From Hutsoniella sourekii ATCC 700629 (GTDB taxonomy: Bacteria; Bacillota; Bacilli; Lactobacillales; Aerococcaceae): a stretch of DNA of 64,000 nucleotides. The translations under genes and the position numbers were made by a program. The DNA is taken from assembly GCF_000518205.1 (NCBI RefSeq), contig NZ_KI912399.1, forward strand, positions 82,027 through 146,026, read 5' to 3'. Below are positions 1-7,518 of this stretch, piece after piece. The notes beneath the pieces are model-generated. The model ran no database searches. It worked only from the letters and a program-made list of their open reading frames with translations, and was not told where the DNA came from. The first letter of the stretch is position 1; each line of letters opens with the position of its first letter.

Positions 1-745
1 TCCAATCCTTAACTAATAGTTGCTTCCGGTGGCTAAACATAGGGTCACTAATATCTAAGAACCAACGGTTCACTAGATCGTCAGCTAATTGACGGAAAGA
101 TTTATTTTTAAGATCTATCGTCTTCACCGAAGTCTTCAAATGGTTAGCAGAGGCTAGAATTTCCTGATTATTGACGTCCAATTGCTTAAAGTTTTCCTCT
201 CTGGCTAACTTGCCGTCTAAGGCGTGAGGATTTTTATACTCTTTAATAAAAGCTGGACTGGTTGGTTCTTTATTGACTAACTTCTTAGCAGCAGCTTGTA
301 GGCTATCATCTATTTCTAAGCTCGGCAGATTATTGAGTCGTCTTAATTCATTAACCGAATCCTTGACAGCCACCCCTAATTCCGTTTCAAGCTCTTCAAG
401 TGTAATTGTTTTATTTTCTTGAGAAGTGCTCAAACTGGTGCCTTCTACAGTGGAATTATCGGATCCCGTTGGTTGTGAGCTGATAGTTGGTTTACTCTCT
501 TTGCTCTCTTCTATAGGAACAGCTGGTTTTACTTTCTCTTCACTGGTCGCTTGACTGTCATTATTTGGACTGGTATTTTCTATTGGTTGGCCCGCTTCAT
601 CAGGTACCCCCTCCATATTTGGTTGCTCGACAGTGATCGCATCACTAATCTCCCCCTCACTCGCCTGCACCATTAAGTCTTCATAACTAACCCCAGCTAC
701 TGTCATCGCCGCCAGGACAAAGGCTAATCGATAATGTGACTTCAT
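1..745 (-). CDS. Secreted CAP (SCP/PR-1)-like domain protein, 3' end cut by the window edge
   Basis: Reading the minus strand from the ATG at 745-743 gives an open frame of about 248 codons that runs off the left edge with no stop. AAAGGAG lies just upstream of the ATG. The N-terminus has a basic start and a hydrophobic segment like a signal peptide. A Glu/Ser/Pro/Asn-rich linker of about 90 residues follows, then a region beginning near residue 125 with the pattern VNELRRLNNLPSLEIDDSL and, later, SHRKQLL. These resemble the first helix and the GHRxNLL segment of CAP-superfamily extracellular domains. Family assignment is by pattern only; the C-terminus is missing. It is separated from the rplT operon by a terminator, so it probably has its own promoter. 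Confidence 0.6.
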   Translation of the reverse strand, partial: MKSHYRLAFVLAAMTVAGVSYEDLMVQASEGEISDAITVEQPNMEGVPDEAGQPIENTSPNNDSQATSEEKVKPAVPIEESKESKPTISSQPTGSDNSTVEGTSLSTSQENKTITLEELETELGVAVKDSVNELRRLNNLPSLEIDDSLQAAAKKLVNKEPTSPAFIKEYKNPHALDGKLAREENFKQLDVNNQEILASANHLKTSVKTIDLKNKSFRQLADDLVNRWFLDISDPMFSHRKQLLVKDW

Positions 746-873
746 CTGTGTACTCCTTTAATTTTAATGATCGTTTTATTCTAAATATAGCACAATAAAA
801 AATTTATGGTCACAAGTCTTCCTGAAGTGTCGATTTTTGCCCCTGAACGGCAGATCGGTCCCAAAAATTCCCA

Positions 874-902
874 ACAAAAAAACCAGGTACCTAGTACCTG
901 GT
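874..902 (-). terminator. Rho-independent terminator of the infC-rpmI-rplT operon
   Basis: A 9-bp perfect stem (ACCAGGTAC / GTACCTGGT) with a 3-nt loop is followed on the minus strand by a run of seven T, 19 bases after the rplT stop. Confidence 0.85.
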
Positions 903-920
903 TCAAACTTGATATAATGA

Positions 921-1277
921 TTAGTTTAATGCACCTTTAGCTTGTTCAACTAATGCTTGGAAAGCTTGGCTATCGTTAACAGCGATGTCTGCTAACATCT
1001 TACGGTTGATTTCGATGCCTGCTTTGTTTAAGCCGTTCATTAATTGGCTATAGCTGATGCCGTTTTGGCGAGCAGCTGCGTTGATACGCGTAATCCATAG
1101 ACGACGGAAGTTACGCTTTCTTTGCTTACGGTCACGGAAGGCATACATTCCAGACTTCATGACTTGTTGTTTAGCTATCTTGTAAGAAATGCTCTTCGCT
1201 CCGTAATAACCTTTTGCTAATTTAATTGTACGTTTACGACGTTGACGGGTAACTGTACCACCTTTAACACGTGCCAT
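921..1277 (-). CDS. rplT: 50S ribosomal protein L20
   Basis: L20 binds 23S rRNA early in large-subunit assembly and, in Firmicutes, represses its own operon through the infC leader. The 118-residue product has the normal family length and the typical basic N-terminus [16 protein letters not shown] followed by the conserved KGYYGAKS segment. An AAGGAGG site lies just before the ATG. It is the last gene of infC-rpmI-rplT and is followed by a strong terminator. Identification is secure from sequence and gene order. Confidence 0.97.
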   Translation of the reverse strand: MARVKGGTVTRQRRKRTIKLAKGYYGAKSISYKIAKQQVMKSGMYAFRDRKQRKRNFRRLWITRINAAARQNGISYSQLMNGLNKAGIEINRKMLADIAVNDSQAFQALVEQAKGALN

Positions 1278-1316
1278 TTAATTTCCTCCTTAGTAGTCGA
1301 TATCTCTAGTGTCGTC

Positions 1317-1514
1317 TTATAGATGAGTGATCATTTGCTTGATACGCTTTTGATCAGATGGGTGTACTAACGCTGATTTAGCGAGTTGACGACGTTGTTT
1401 CTTTGTTTTGCTGTGCATCATATGGCTTCTGTATGCGCGAGAACGTTTTAATTTACCAGTTCCAGTTTTCTTAACGCGCTTAGCTAATCCACGGTGTGTT
1501 TTTTGTTTTGGCAT
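1317..1514 (-). CDS. rpmI: 50S ribosomal protein L35
   Basis: This small basic 65-residue protein of the large ribosomal subunit has the family hallmark [20 protein letters not shown] and a Lys/Arg-rich remainder. Length equals the usual 64-66 residues. A GGAGGA site precedes the ATG. It lies between infC and rplT, the canonical order, and is presumably translated from the same leader-controlled transcript. Confidence 0.97.
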   Translation of the reverse strand: MPKQKTHRGLAKRVKKTGTGKLKRSRAYRSHMMHSKTKKQRRQLAKSALVHPSDQKRIKQMITHL

Positions 1515-1562
1515 GATGAGTCCTCCTAATATAATCGTTTAGTATGTGTATCTAGGGAATGG

Positions 1563-2081
1563 TTATTTGTCACTGATTGGCGCAAGGATAATGAACATGC
1601 TGCGGCCTTCCATCTTCGGCTTAACCTCAACAGTTGCGATATCGCTTGTGTCATCAATAAAGTCTTCCAAGACATCACGTCCTAGGTCTTTATGGGTAAT
1701 TGCCCGACCTCTAAAGCGGATGCTGGCCTTTACTTTATCGCCTTTTTCTAAGAATTTAACGGCTTGACGAAGTTTCGTCTGATAGTCGTGGTCTTCAATA
1801 GACGGGCTCAAGCGAACTTCCTTGGTATTCACAGAGCGTTGGTTCTTACGTTGTTCCTTAGCCTTCTTCTGTTGCTCATAACGGTACTTACCATAGTCCA
1901 TAATTCTAGCAACAGGCGGTTTAGCGTTAGGCGATACAAGAACCAAATCCAATTCAAAAGATTCCGCAATCGTTAGGGCATCTTGCAAGGACTTAACTCC
2001 CACTTGTTCACCGTCAGCACCTACCACGCGCAATTCTTTTGCACGAATCTGTCTATTGATTGGTAATTCTTTAACGATAAT
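1563..2081 (-). CDS. infC: Translation initiation factor IF-3, AUU start codon
   Basis: IF-3 binds the 30S subunit and checks the start codon-initiator tRNA pairing. The in-frame reading upstream of the first ATG/TTG-type start gives [20 protein letters not shown], the conserved IF-3 N-terminus. The only suitable start is ATT at 2081-2079, placed correctly behind GGAGGTGG. This gives 172 residues, the usual family length; starting at the TTG near 2033 would remove 16 conserved residues. A near-universal AUU start in infC is known to make its translation sensitive to IF-3 itself. An ATG at 2095 opens only a seven-codon out-of-frame ORF that overlaps the ribosome-binding site. Confidence 0.93.
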   Translation of the reverse strand: MIVKELPINRQIRAKELRVVGADGEQVGVKSLQDALTIAESFELDLVLVSPNAKPPVARIMDYGKYRYEQQKKAKEQRKNQRSVNTKEVRLSPSIEDHDYQTKLRQAVKFLEKGDKVKASIRFRGRAITHKDLGRDVLEDFIDDTSDIATVEVKPKMEGRSMFIILAPISDK

Positions 2082-2253
2082 TTTCCACCTCCATAGTTGT
2101 TTAGAGACAAGTAAAATAAAAAAGCAAGTCTATGATCCATAAACTCGCCGCTCCAAAAAAGACAAACTTCCTCCCAGAAGTCTCATCCTCTATTTGCCAA
2201 CAAGAGTCATCCTGCTTGGCGAGAAACGGCTTGTTTCTACTTGTTAACTCAAC
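2082..2253 (-). promoter_or_regulatory. infC leader RNA (L20-type attenuation leader)
   Basis: The roughly 170-nt untranslated leader of infC-rpmI-rplT contains an upstream hairpin GAAAC-AAGCC-GTTTC near 2226-2240, a long central region, and a terminator at 2111-2147. In Firmicutes L20 binds such a leader and promotes premature termination. The position, length and terminator seen here fit that model; the L20-binding fold itself was not derived by computation. Confidence 0.65.
2111..2147 (-). terminator. Attenuator hairpin in the infC leader
   Basis: On the minus strand CGAGTTTATG pairs with CATAGACTTG around a 3-nt loop (10 bp, two G-T pairs) and is followed by CTTTTTTATTTT. It ends about 30 nt before the infC start, so it can terminate transcription before the operon. 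Confidence 0.8.
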
Positions 2254-2259
2254 TTCATT

Positions 2260-2288
2260 ATTCTAGCACAGCCATCCCAGCTTGTCTA
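2260..2288 (-). promoter_or_regulatory. Sigma-A promoter of infC-rpmI-rplT
   Basis: On the minus strand TAGACA (2288-2283) and TAGAAT (2265-2260) are separated by exactly 17 bases. The predicted start near 2253 leaves a leader of about 170 nt. Confidence 0.65.
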
Positions 2289-2303
2289 GCCCGAAAACAA
2301 ATA

Positions 2304-2335
2304 AAATTAAAAACTTCCAGAAAGTATCTGGAAGT
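2304..2335 (-). terminator. Terminator of the FetA/FetB-like operon
   Basis: A 9-bp perfect stem (ACTTCCAGA / TCTGGAAGT) with a 5-nt loop is followed by TTTTTAATTTT on the minus strand, nine bases past the stop at 2344. Confidence 0.85.
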
Positions 2336-2343
2336 CATCGTCA

Positions 2344-3120
2344 TTAATCATTAGTTGGATGATCTAACCGGTCCCGGTCATCAAAGAATTGCCGGTAGGA
2401 CAAGAGGCTCGTAATAAAAGTTGATAGCGCCGCAATGGACAGGGTCATAAAGATAATGATGGTCTGGTAGAGGACCGCCTGGAGCGGTGAAGTCCCAGCA
2501 AAGAGCATCCCCATCATCATCCCCGGTAGACTGACAATCCCCATTGTCTTGGCTGAATCGATGGTTGGAATCATCCCATTAGCAATCGTCTGCTGGATAA
2601 CCCCTTGGCTAGCCTGACGCGCGTTGGCACCTAGGGCCAGACGTTCCAGAATCATTTGCGACCAATCCTTGAAGTAGCGGATAAAATCCGTGTAAACTAA
2701 GCCGATAGCTGTCATGGAATTACCTACAATCATCCCGGTGATCGGCACAATCTCACTGACTTCGAAGCGGATGGTTCCAGACCCGACAAAGACGAGTAAG
2801 GTCAAGAGCACATTGGCCACCAGGGCGACCAAGGCAATCCAGAAGCTCCCCTTGATCTGAGGGCCTCGCTTGGAGGCATTCCGGGCCGCCATCAAGGTCA
2901 TAGCAGTCAAGAGAATCAAGCCCCAACCCGGCCAATCCGAAGTAAAAACATATTGGAAGATCAGACCCGCTAAGCCTAATTGCAGGACCAAGCGAATACC
3001 GGCCACCAATATATCTTGATGCAGTCCCAACTTGAAGAAACAGGACAAGGCAGCACTGGCTAAGACCAAGCCAAAGGACAAGGCAAAAGCTATGGGCGAC
3101 ATATCTAAGGCAATATTCAT
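2344..3120 (-). CDS. FetB-like (UPF0014/YbbM) ABC permease, second copy
   Basis: A 258-residue membrane protein with about seven hydrophobic segments. It shares with its upstream neighbour the family signatures ERLALGANARQAS, MTAIGLV and LPGMMMGMLFAGTSPLQAVLYQ. The family includes E. coli FetB, a putative iron exporter subunit. The ATG at 3120 is chosen because AAAGGGGAG lies just upstream; a longer reading frame would overlap the previous gene with non-family sequence. It begins 6 bases after the previous stop. Two different FetB paralogs beside one ATPase is unusual and suggests a heterodimeric permease. The substrate is not shown by the sequence. Confidence 0.85.
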   Translation of the reverse strand: MNIALDMSPIAFALSFGLVLASAALSCFFKLGLHQDILVAGIRLVLQLGLAGLIFQYVFTSDWPGWGLILLTAMTLMAARNASKRGPQIKGSFWIALVALVANVLLTLLVFVGSGTIRFEVSEIVPITGMIVGNSMTAIGLVYTDFIRYFKDWSQMILERLALGANARQASQGVIQQTIANGMIPTIDSAKTMGIVSLPGMMMGMLFAGTSPLQAVLYQTIIIFMTLSIAALSTFITSLLSYRQFFDDRDRLDHPTND

Positions 3121-3125
3121 TGGAT

Positions 3126-3914
3126 TCACTCCCCTTTCTCTTGAGCTTGGGGGTCTTTTAGGAGTTGCCCCTCTGTAAAGAAGCTCTGATAAGCCCAATA
3201 AGTACCGAGAAAGCCAGCCAAGGTCGCCGTTGAGATCTGGGTAAACATAATCACCGATTGATACATAACAGCCGTCAAGGGCGCGACACCTGACAACAAT
3301 AAGCCGTTCATAGTCCCAGGAAAGGTCACCAGACCCACAGCGCGGGCCTTATCCAAGGTAGGCCGTAAGGCTTTTTGCATAGATGCACGAATAATCTCCT
3401 CAGATGCCTGCTTGGGACTAGCACCTAGAGCCAAGCGCTCTAGAATCTGCTGGCGGTCTTGGTGAAAAGACTGGGTCATATGGGTGAAGACCAAGCCCAA
3501 GGCCGTCATACTCGCTGCCGATACGGTCCCCGATAAGGCAATCACTTGCGACGGTCTAAAATAAATGGCCCGAACAGCCACTAGAAAGCCAATCGTCAAG
3601 AAGACCGTGGTAGCGATCGTAACCAGAGAGATACGGTAGGCATGCTGAATGGCTTGCCCCCTTTTGGCTGCGTGGTGGCTGGCATTGAAGATAATCACAA
3701 CCATAAAGGCCAAGGTCACGAGCGGATGGTCGATCTGGAAGACATAAGTCAAGACAAAGCCCACCAAGTAAAGTTGGACAAAGGTGCGGAAGGCCCCGAC
3801 GGCTAAGTCTTTTTCTAAGCTGAGGGATTCCTTGAAGGAGATTCCCACCGCTACCAGAACCAAGGCTGTTGACATCAGAAGAGACCAGGGGTTAGCTTGT
3901 AGACTTCCTTCCAT
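3126..3914 (-). CDS. FetB-like (UPF0014/YbbM) ABC permease, first copy
   Basis: A 262-residue integral membrane protein of the same family as the downstream gene. It carries ERLALGASPKQASEE, SMTALGLVF and FPGTMNGLLLSGVAPLTAVMYQ. The stretch ERLALGA(S/N)(P/A)(K/R)QAS is the most conserved part of both proteins and probably forms the coupling helix that contacts the ATPase (inference). Its start overlaps the ATPase stop by one base, indicating translational coupling. The protein differs substantially from its paralog, so this is an old duplication or a heteromeric pair, not a recent copy. Confidence 0.87.
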   Translation of the reverse strand: MEGSLQANPWSLLMSTALVLVAVGISFKESLSLEKDLAVGAFRTFVQLYLVGFVLTYVFQIDHPLVTLAFMVVIIFNASHHAAKRGQAIQHAYRISLVTIATTVFLTIGFLVAVRAIYFRPSQVIALSGTVSAASMTALGLVFTHMTQSFHQDRQQILERLALGASPKQASEEIIRASMQKALRPTLDKARAVGLVTFPGTMNGLLLSGVAPLTAVMYQSVIMFTQISTATLAGFLGTYWAYQSFFTEGQLLKDPQAQEKGE

Positions 3915-4573
3915 TAATCTTCCTCCTCTCTGACCGTCTTCTTAAGCTGGATGGTTCGGTCAGTATAGTCATGGTCTTCTTCAACGTGGGAGACCATCAA
4001 GTAGGTCACTTCATGGTCCTGGCGGTAGTTGAGCAAGTAATGCCAGACATGGTCTCTAGAAGCTGGGTCCAAGGAAGATGTCACTTCATCTAACAAGAGA
4101 ACCTTAGGCGGAAAGAGCAAGTTTCTCACTAAGGCTACCCGTTGCTTCTCCCCGCCGGATAGACTCCCGATAGCCGCTTCTAGGAAGCTCTCATCCAGAC
4201 CAAAGTCCTCTAGTAGTTGAATGGCACGCCACTCATCAAAGGTCTCCTGGCGAATCTCATAAGGAAAGGCCAAGTTCTCCTTGACTGTATCGCCGAATAA
4301 GACAGGGTTTTGGAAGCAGTAGGAGACTTGCTTACGTAGCTGGGTAGCCTCATAATTCAAATAAGACTCGCCATTGAGCTCATAAGTTCCCTGGCAATCC
4401 AAGTTAGGATCAATTAATTGCGACAAGAACTTCAAGACCGTACTCTTACCGGATCCGGAAGGCCCCTTAATCCCCACAAATTCTCCGGCTTGAATCGCTA
4501 AAGACAGGTCATCAACAATGGTTTGCGTGCCTGCCTTGATGGTTAAATGTTCTAACTTAATGATTTCACTCAT
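3914..4573 (-). CDS. FetA-like (YbbL) ABC transporter ATP-binding protein
   Basis: A 219-residue ABC ATPase with Walker A GPSGSGKST (about residues 37-45), Q-loop CFQNP, signature SLSGGEKQR, Walker B VLLLDEVTS and switch His in MVSHVEED. It is first in a three-gene operon with two UPF0014 permeases, the FetAB arrangement linked to metal (iron) homeostasis in E. coli. Substrate specificity here is inferred only from that similarity. A poor TATAAT-like box could lie between 4573 and 4650; no metal-responsive operator was recognised. Confidence 0.88.
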   Translation of the reverse strand: MSEIIKLEHLTIKAGTQTIVDDLSLAIQAGEFVGIKGPSGSGKSTVLKFLSQLIDPNLDCQGTYELNGESYLNYEATQLRKQVSYCFQNPVLFGDTVKENLAFPYEIRQETFDEWRAIQLLEDFGLDESFLEAAIGSLSGGEKQRVALVRNLLFPPKVLLLDEVTSSLDPASRDHVWHYLLNYRQDHEVTYLMVSHVEEDHDYTDRTIQLKKTVREEED

Positions 4574-4650
4574 CCCTAATTTCCTTCCTTTGATTGTTTC
4601 TAAACTAGCTTATCACACTTGCAGGAGAATCCCAAATCCCCCGTCTGAAA

Positions 4651-4697
4651 TCAAAAACCTTCCCGTCCGCCAACAAGTGTGGCGCCTAGGAAGGTTG
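4651..4697 (-). terminator. Terminator after the O-antigen-ligase-like gene
   Basis: An 8-bp outer stem (AACCTTCC / GGAAGGTT) encloses a further GGCG/CGCC-type pairing region and is followed by TTTTTGATTT on the minus strand. Confidence 0.75.
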
Positions 4698-4720
4698 TAG
4701 TGGATTGAATTAAGACTGAT

Positions 4721-5920
4721 CTAACTATCTAACCCTTCAGCCTCGCTGAGATCGGTTTGACGAGCCAATTGATTCAGCAAGCCAGCCGGTACAAAGGCAC
4801 AGACCAAGTAGACATAGGCCGTCTGGGACCAGAAGATGGAGACATCCATCACCCCATGAGTCAGAATAATTAAGGTCAAACTCACTAAGAGCGCCCATTC
4901 ATACTTGGCCTGACGGTAGTTGAAGCGGCTCATAAATGTTCGAATATAAGCCAGCAAGGGAATCGCCGCTAGAACGAGCCCAATAAGACCATAATTAGCT
5001 AGAAAGTTAATATAAATCGAATGAGCATGCATCTGAGCCTTATCGGTAAAGAGATAATAATAGGTCAAGTAGGTCATTGGCCCGCGCCCTAAGAAGGGTT
5101 GGGACTTGAACAAGCGCCAACCCACACCCCACAAGTAGAAGCGGTCTTCAAAGGCATAAGCCAAGGTCGATAGCCTTGGAATCCACTCAGGATTCAAGAC
5201 AATCAAGCCCCCGCCCACACCAATCACAGCCAACAAGGGCCACAACCACTTACGGTTCGTTAATAGGACAAAGCTCACCAACCCCACAGCCAGGCAAGGC
5301 CAGATCCAGCGCGAAGCGGTTAGAACCAAGGAGACCCCGTTACAAGCGATTGCCAAGGGGTAGATCCAACGCCGATTTCCCTTAGTCTTCATAAACAAGT
5401 AACAAGCAATCACCACCATCATCAAGCAGAAGAGTCCGTAATAGTTAGCATTAAAGAAGGTCGCCTCCGCCCGCGTCTGAATGTTGGCATACTTGAAGAT
5501 ATATAAGGGACCATAACCATGACTGATACTATAGACTAGGTAATGAATCAAGGCATAAACGCTAAGCCCGATACTCCCCAAGACCAAGATCCGAAGCTGT
5601 CTAATATAATCGCTGACCTGAACTTCCTGGAAATAATAGACCATATAGAGGTAGAAGCTTAAATAGAGAAAGGATACCACCAAACCAGGCCAATTGACAA
5701 AGATCACCGAGACGACGGCGCAATACAAGATAAAGACCAAGGGCCATCGATGAGGCTTCCATTGAGCTAGCGACCAAGGCCTCTTGCGTATGGTCAGTCG
5801 TATCAAGGTCAACAAAAGGCAAGGCAAATGAATATAGAAGGGAAAAAGGATCGCCAGGGCATTGATCGCAATCCAATGCCGGTCAAAGAATTGCCAGCCT
5901 TTCTTTAATTGATTAACCAT
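4721..5920 (-). CDS. O-antigen ligase/polymerase-like (Wzy/WaaL family) membrane protein
   Basis: A 399-residue polytopic membrane protein with about 11 hydrophobic segments. In its second half the sequence RFYLWGVGWRLFKSQPFLGRGPMTY and later QMHAHSIYINFLANYGLIGL matches the periplasmic-loop pattern of O-antigen ligase-like proteins, where an H-N/S-xxL motif is typical. Such proteins polymerise or transfer surface glycans. No other glycan gene is adjacent, so the polymer is unknown. It is monocistronic, flanked by its own terminator and divergent from dacA. A teichoic acid or capsule role is possible but not shown. Confidence 0.72.
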   Translation of the reverse strand: MVNQLKKGWQFFDRHWIAINALAILFPFYIHLPCLLLTLIRLTIRKRPWSLAQWKPHRWPLVFILYCAVVSVIFVNWPGLVVSFLYLSFYLYMVYYFQEVQVSDYIRQLRILVLGSIGLSVYALIHYLVYSISHGYGPLYIFKYANIQTRAEATFFNANYYGLFCLMMVVIACYLFMKTKGNRRWIYPLAIACNGVSLVLTASRWIWPCLAVGLVSFVLLTNRKWLWPLLAVIGVGGGLIVLNPEWIPRLSTLAYAFEDRFYLWGVGWRLFKSQPFLGRGPMTYLTYYYLFTDKAQMHAHSIYINFLANYGLIGLVLAAIPLLAYIRTFMSRFNYRQAKYEWALLVSLTLIILTHGVMDVSIFWSQTAYVYLVCAFVPAGLLNQLARQTDLSEAEGLDS

Positions 5921-6055
5921 AATCTCCTCCTTCCCCAGATAGTCTCTTCTTATTATAATTGAGCTCGACTGATTTATCTACTCTCTGGAAAAAAGGTCAA
6001 GAATCATTCAAACTTAAACCATTTTATCCCAGGTGAAAGTTATTTAGAATTTGTA

Positions 6056-6120
6056 TTGATTATTAGCAAGCAAGTTCGATATAATAGGAAACGTTATAGG
6101 ATCGACGGCTCATTCGTCGA
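6056..6120 (+). promoter_or_regulatory. dacA promoter and 5'-UTR hairpin
   Basis: TTGATT (6056-6061) and TATAAT (6080-6085) are 18 bases apart. The transcript would carry a hairpin TCGACG (6102-6107) / CGTCGA (6115-6120) just ahead of AAGGAGG. The hairpin may insulate or modulate the ribosome-binding site; its role is unknown. Confidence 0.6.
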
Positions 6121-6144
6121 AATGATTTCAAGGAGGAATACCCT

Positions 6145-7317
6145 TTGTTTAAAAATAAATGGATGAAAGGCTTACTCGTTGCTAGCTTAGCCTTCACTAG
6201 CCTAAGTGTCACTGTGCCTACAGCTCTAGCCACCAGCAAGACACCTAATTTAACCGCTGATTCAAAGATTACCCAACCAGAAGAACCACTGACTCGTCCA
6301 GAGGACTACCCACAAGACTTGGTGGACTGGTATGACCAAAACATGGACGCTCGTTCTTATGTGGTCGTTGACAATGAAACCCACCGTATCCTAGCCCAAC
6401 ACGAAGGTAATACGCCTTACCCAATCGCTTCCATGTCCAAGGTTGTCTCCATCTACATGGTCTATAAGGCCATTGAAGAAGGCAAGTTATCCTTAGATGA
6501 TAAGATCACAGTCCCAAGTGAGATTGTCGAATATATCTCTGCTAACCCGAACTTATCTAACGTAGGCTTAACCACTGATGTTGAATACCCAGTCAAGGAC
6601 TTAATCTACGGCGTGATGTTAGCTTCAGGTAACGATGCCACTTCGGCCCTCTTGTGGCATATCTATGGTTCTGAGGAAGCGGCCGTTGAAGCCATCCGCG
6701 CTCAACTCAAGGAATGGGGAATCACTAATTTCCAATTCTATACAACTTCCGGAGCTCCTAACGAAGAATTACCAGAATCTCTCTGGGTAGCAGGTTCTAA
6801 CGCTGATAGCGAGAATGTTATGTCCGCAGCAGATGTAGCTTTAATGGCACAAAATACGGTTGAAGCTTACCCACAATTATTAGAAGTTACCTCCAGTGAG
6901 GGCTATACCTTCATGGAAGGCACACCTTACGAGCAACACCTGGGTAACCCTAATGAACTCCTACCTGGTCGCGCTTACGGACGCGAAGGTGTTACTGGCT
7001 TGAAGTCTGGCTTCACAGATGATGCTGGTAAGAACTTTGTTGCTACTAGTACCGAGAATGGTCGCAAGGTAGTAGCCGTAGCCATGGGTGTCTTCGGCGA
7101 AGGCATGTCTTCTTATTGGGAGATCGAGATCCTCTTAGACAAACTCGAGGAATACCCAGAACTCTACCAGAACGAAAACTTGCCAACCAACCTACCTGAT
7201 CCAAAAGAAGAAGCAGAAGCTCAAGAAGAAGCAGCATCCGAGGAATCCGAAAGTCAAGAACAATACGAGAACAAGCGGGATAACCCAGTTACTAACTTCT
7301 TCCGCAAATTCTTCTAA
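6145..7317 (+). CDS. dacA: D-alanyl-D-alanine carboxypeptidase, DacA/PBP5 type, short form
   Basis: Trims the terminal D-Ala from peptidoglycan pentapeptides outside the membrane. The TTG start at 6145 is supported by AGGAGG eight bases upstream; no ATG serves better. A signal peptide ends near residue 29. Active-site motifs are S96-M-S-K99 (SxxK), S161-G-N163 and K287-S-G289. Unlike B. subtilis DacA, no clear C-terminal PBP5 beta domain follows. Instead there is an acidic Glu-rich linker (about 335-370) and a short amphipathic basic tail (TNFFRKFF), which probably anchors the protein to the membrane. It stands alone between its promoter and a shared terminator. Confidence 0.9.
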   Translation: MFKNKWMKGLLVASLAFTSLSVTVPTALATSKTPNLTADSKITQPEEPLTRPEDYPQDLVDWYDQNMDARSYVVVDNETHRILAQHEGNTPYPIASMSKVVSIYMVYKAIEEGKLSLDDKITVPSEIVEYISANPNLSNVGLTTDVEYPVKDLIYGVMLASGNDATSALLWHIYGSEEAAVEAIRAQLKEWGITNFQFYTTSGAPNEELPESLWVAGSNADSENVMSAADVALMAQNTVEAYPQLLEVTSSEGYTFMEGTPYEQHLGNPNELLPGRAYGREGVTGLKSGFTDDAGKNFVATSTENGRKVVAVAMGVFGEGMSSYWEIEILLDKLEEYPELYQNENLPTNLPDPKEEAEAQEEAASEESESQEQYENKRDNPVTNFFRKFF

Positions 7318-7372
7318 TCTTGACCAGAGGCTGTCGCTTAAGCTGATCAATTAAATATTTCAAAACAAAAAG

Positions 7373-7446
7373 AACCCTCCTGACCTAGTATCAAGAGAGT
7401 CGGCGCCTATCCAGGCCCGTCCCACTAGGTCAGGAGGGTTTATTTT
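7373..7446. terminator. Bidirectional terminator between dacA and thrS
   Basis: A 17-bp perfect stem (7373-7389 with 7424-7440) has an unusually long 34-nt loop. T-rich runs follow on both strands (TTTATTTTT on plus, TTCTTTTTG on minus). It serves the convergent dacA and thrS transcripts. Confidence 0.85.
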
Positions 7447-7518
7447 TGATCTTGTTAGTAATTAATAGTTGGCTAGAAAACGGCTAACCATCTCATTACG
7501 ACTAAGACCGAAGCTTGA

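Noticed and set aside
3121-3198. A longer start for the second FetB-like gene
   Set aside because: It would overlap the first permease gene with sequence unlike the family; the ATG at 3120 has a good ribosome-binding site.
7373-7440. The long-loop hairpin between dacA and thrS as another copy of the structured repeat
   Set aside because: It shares no sequence with the cores at 21311-21388 or 46026-46269; it is a bidirectional terminator.
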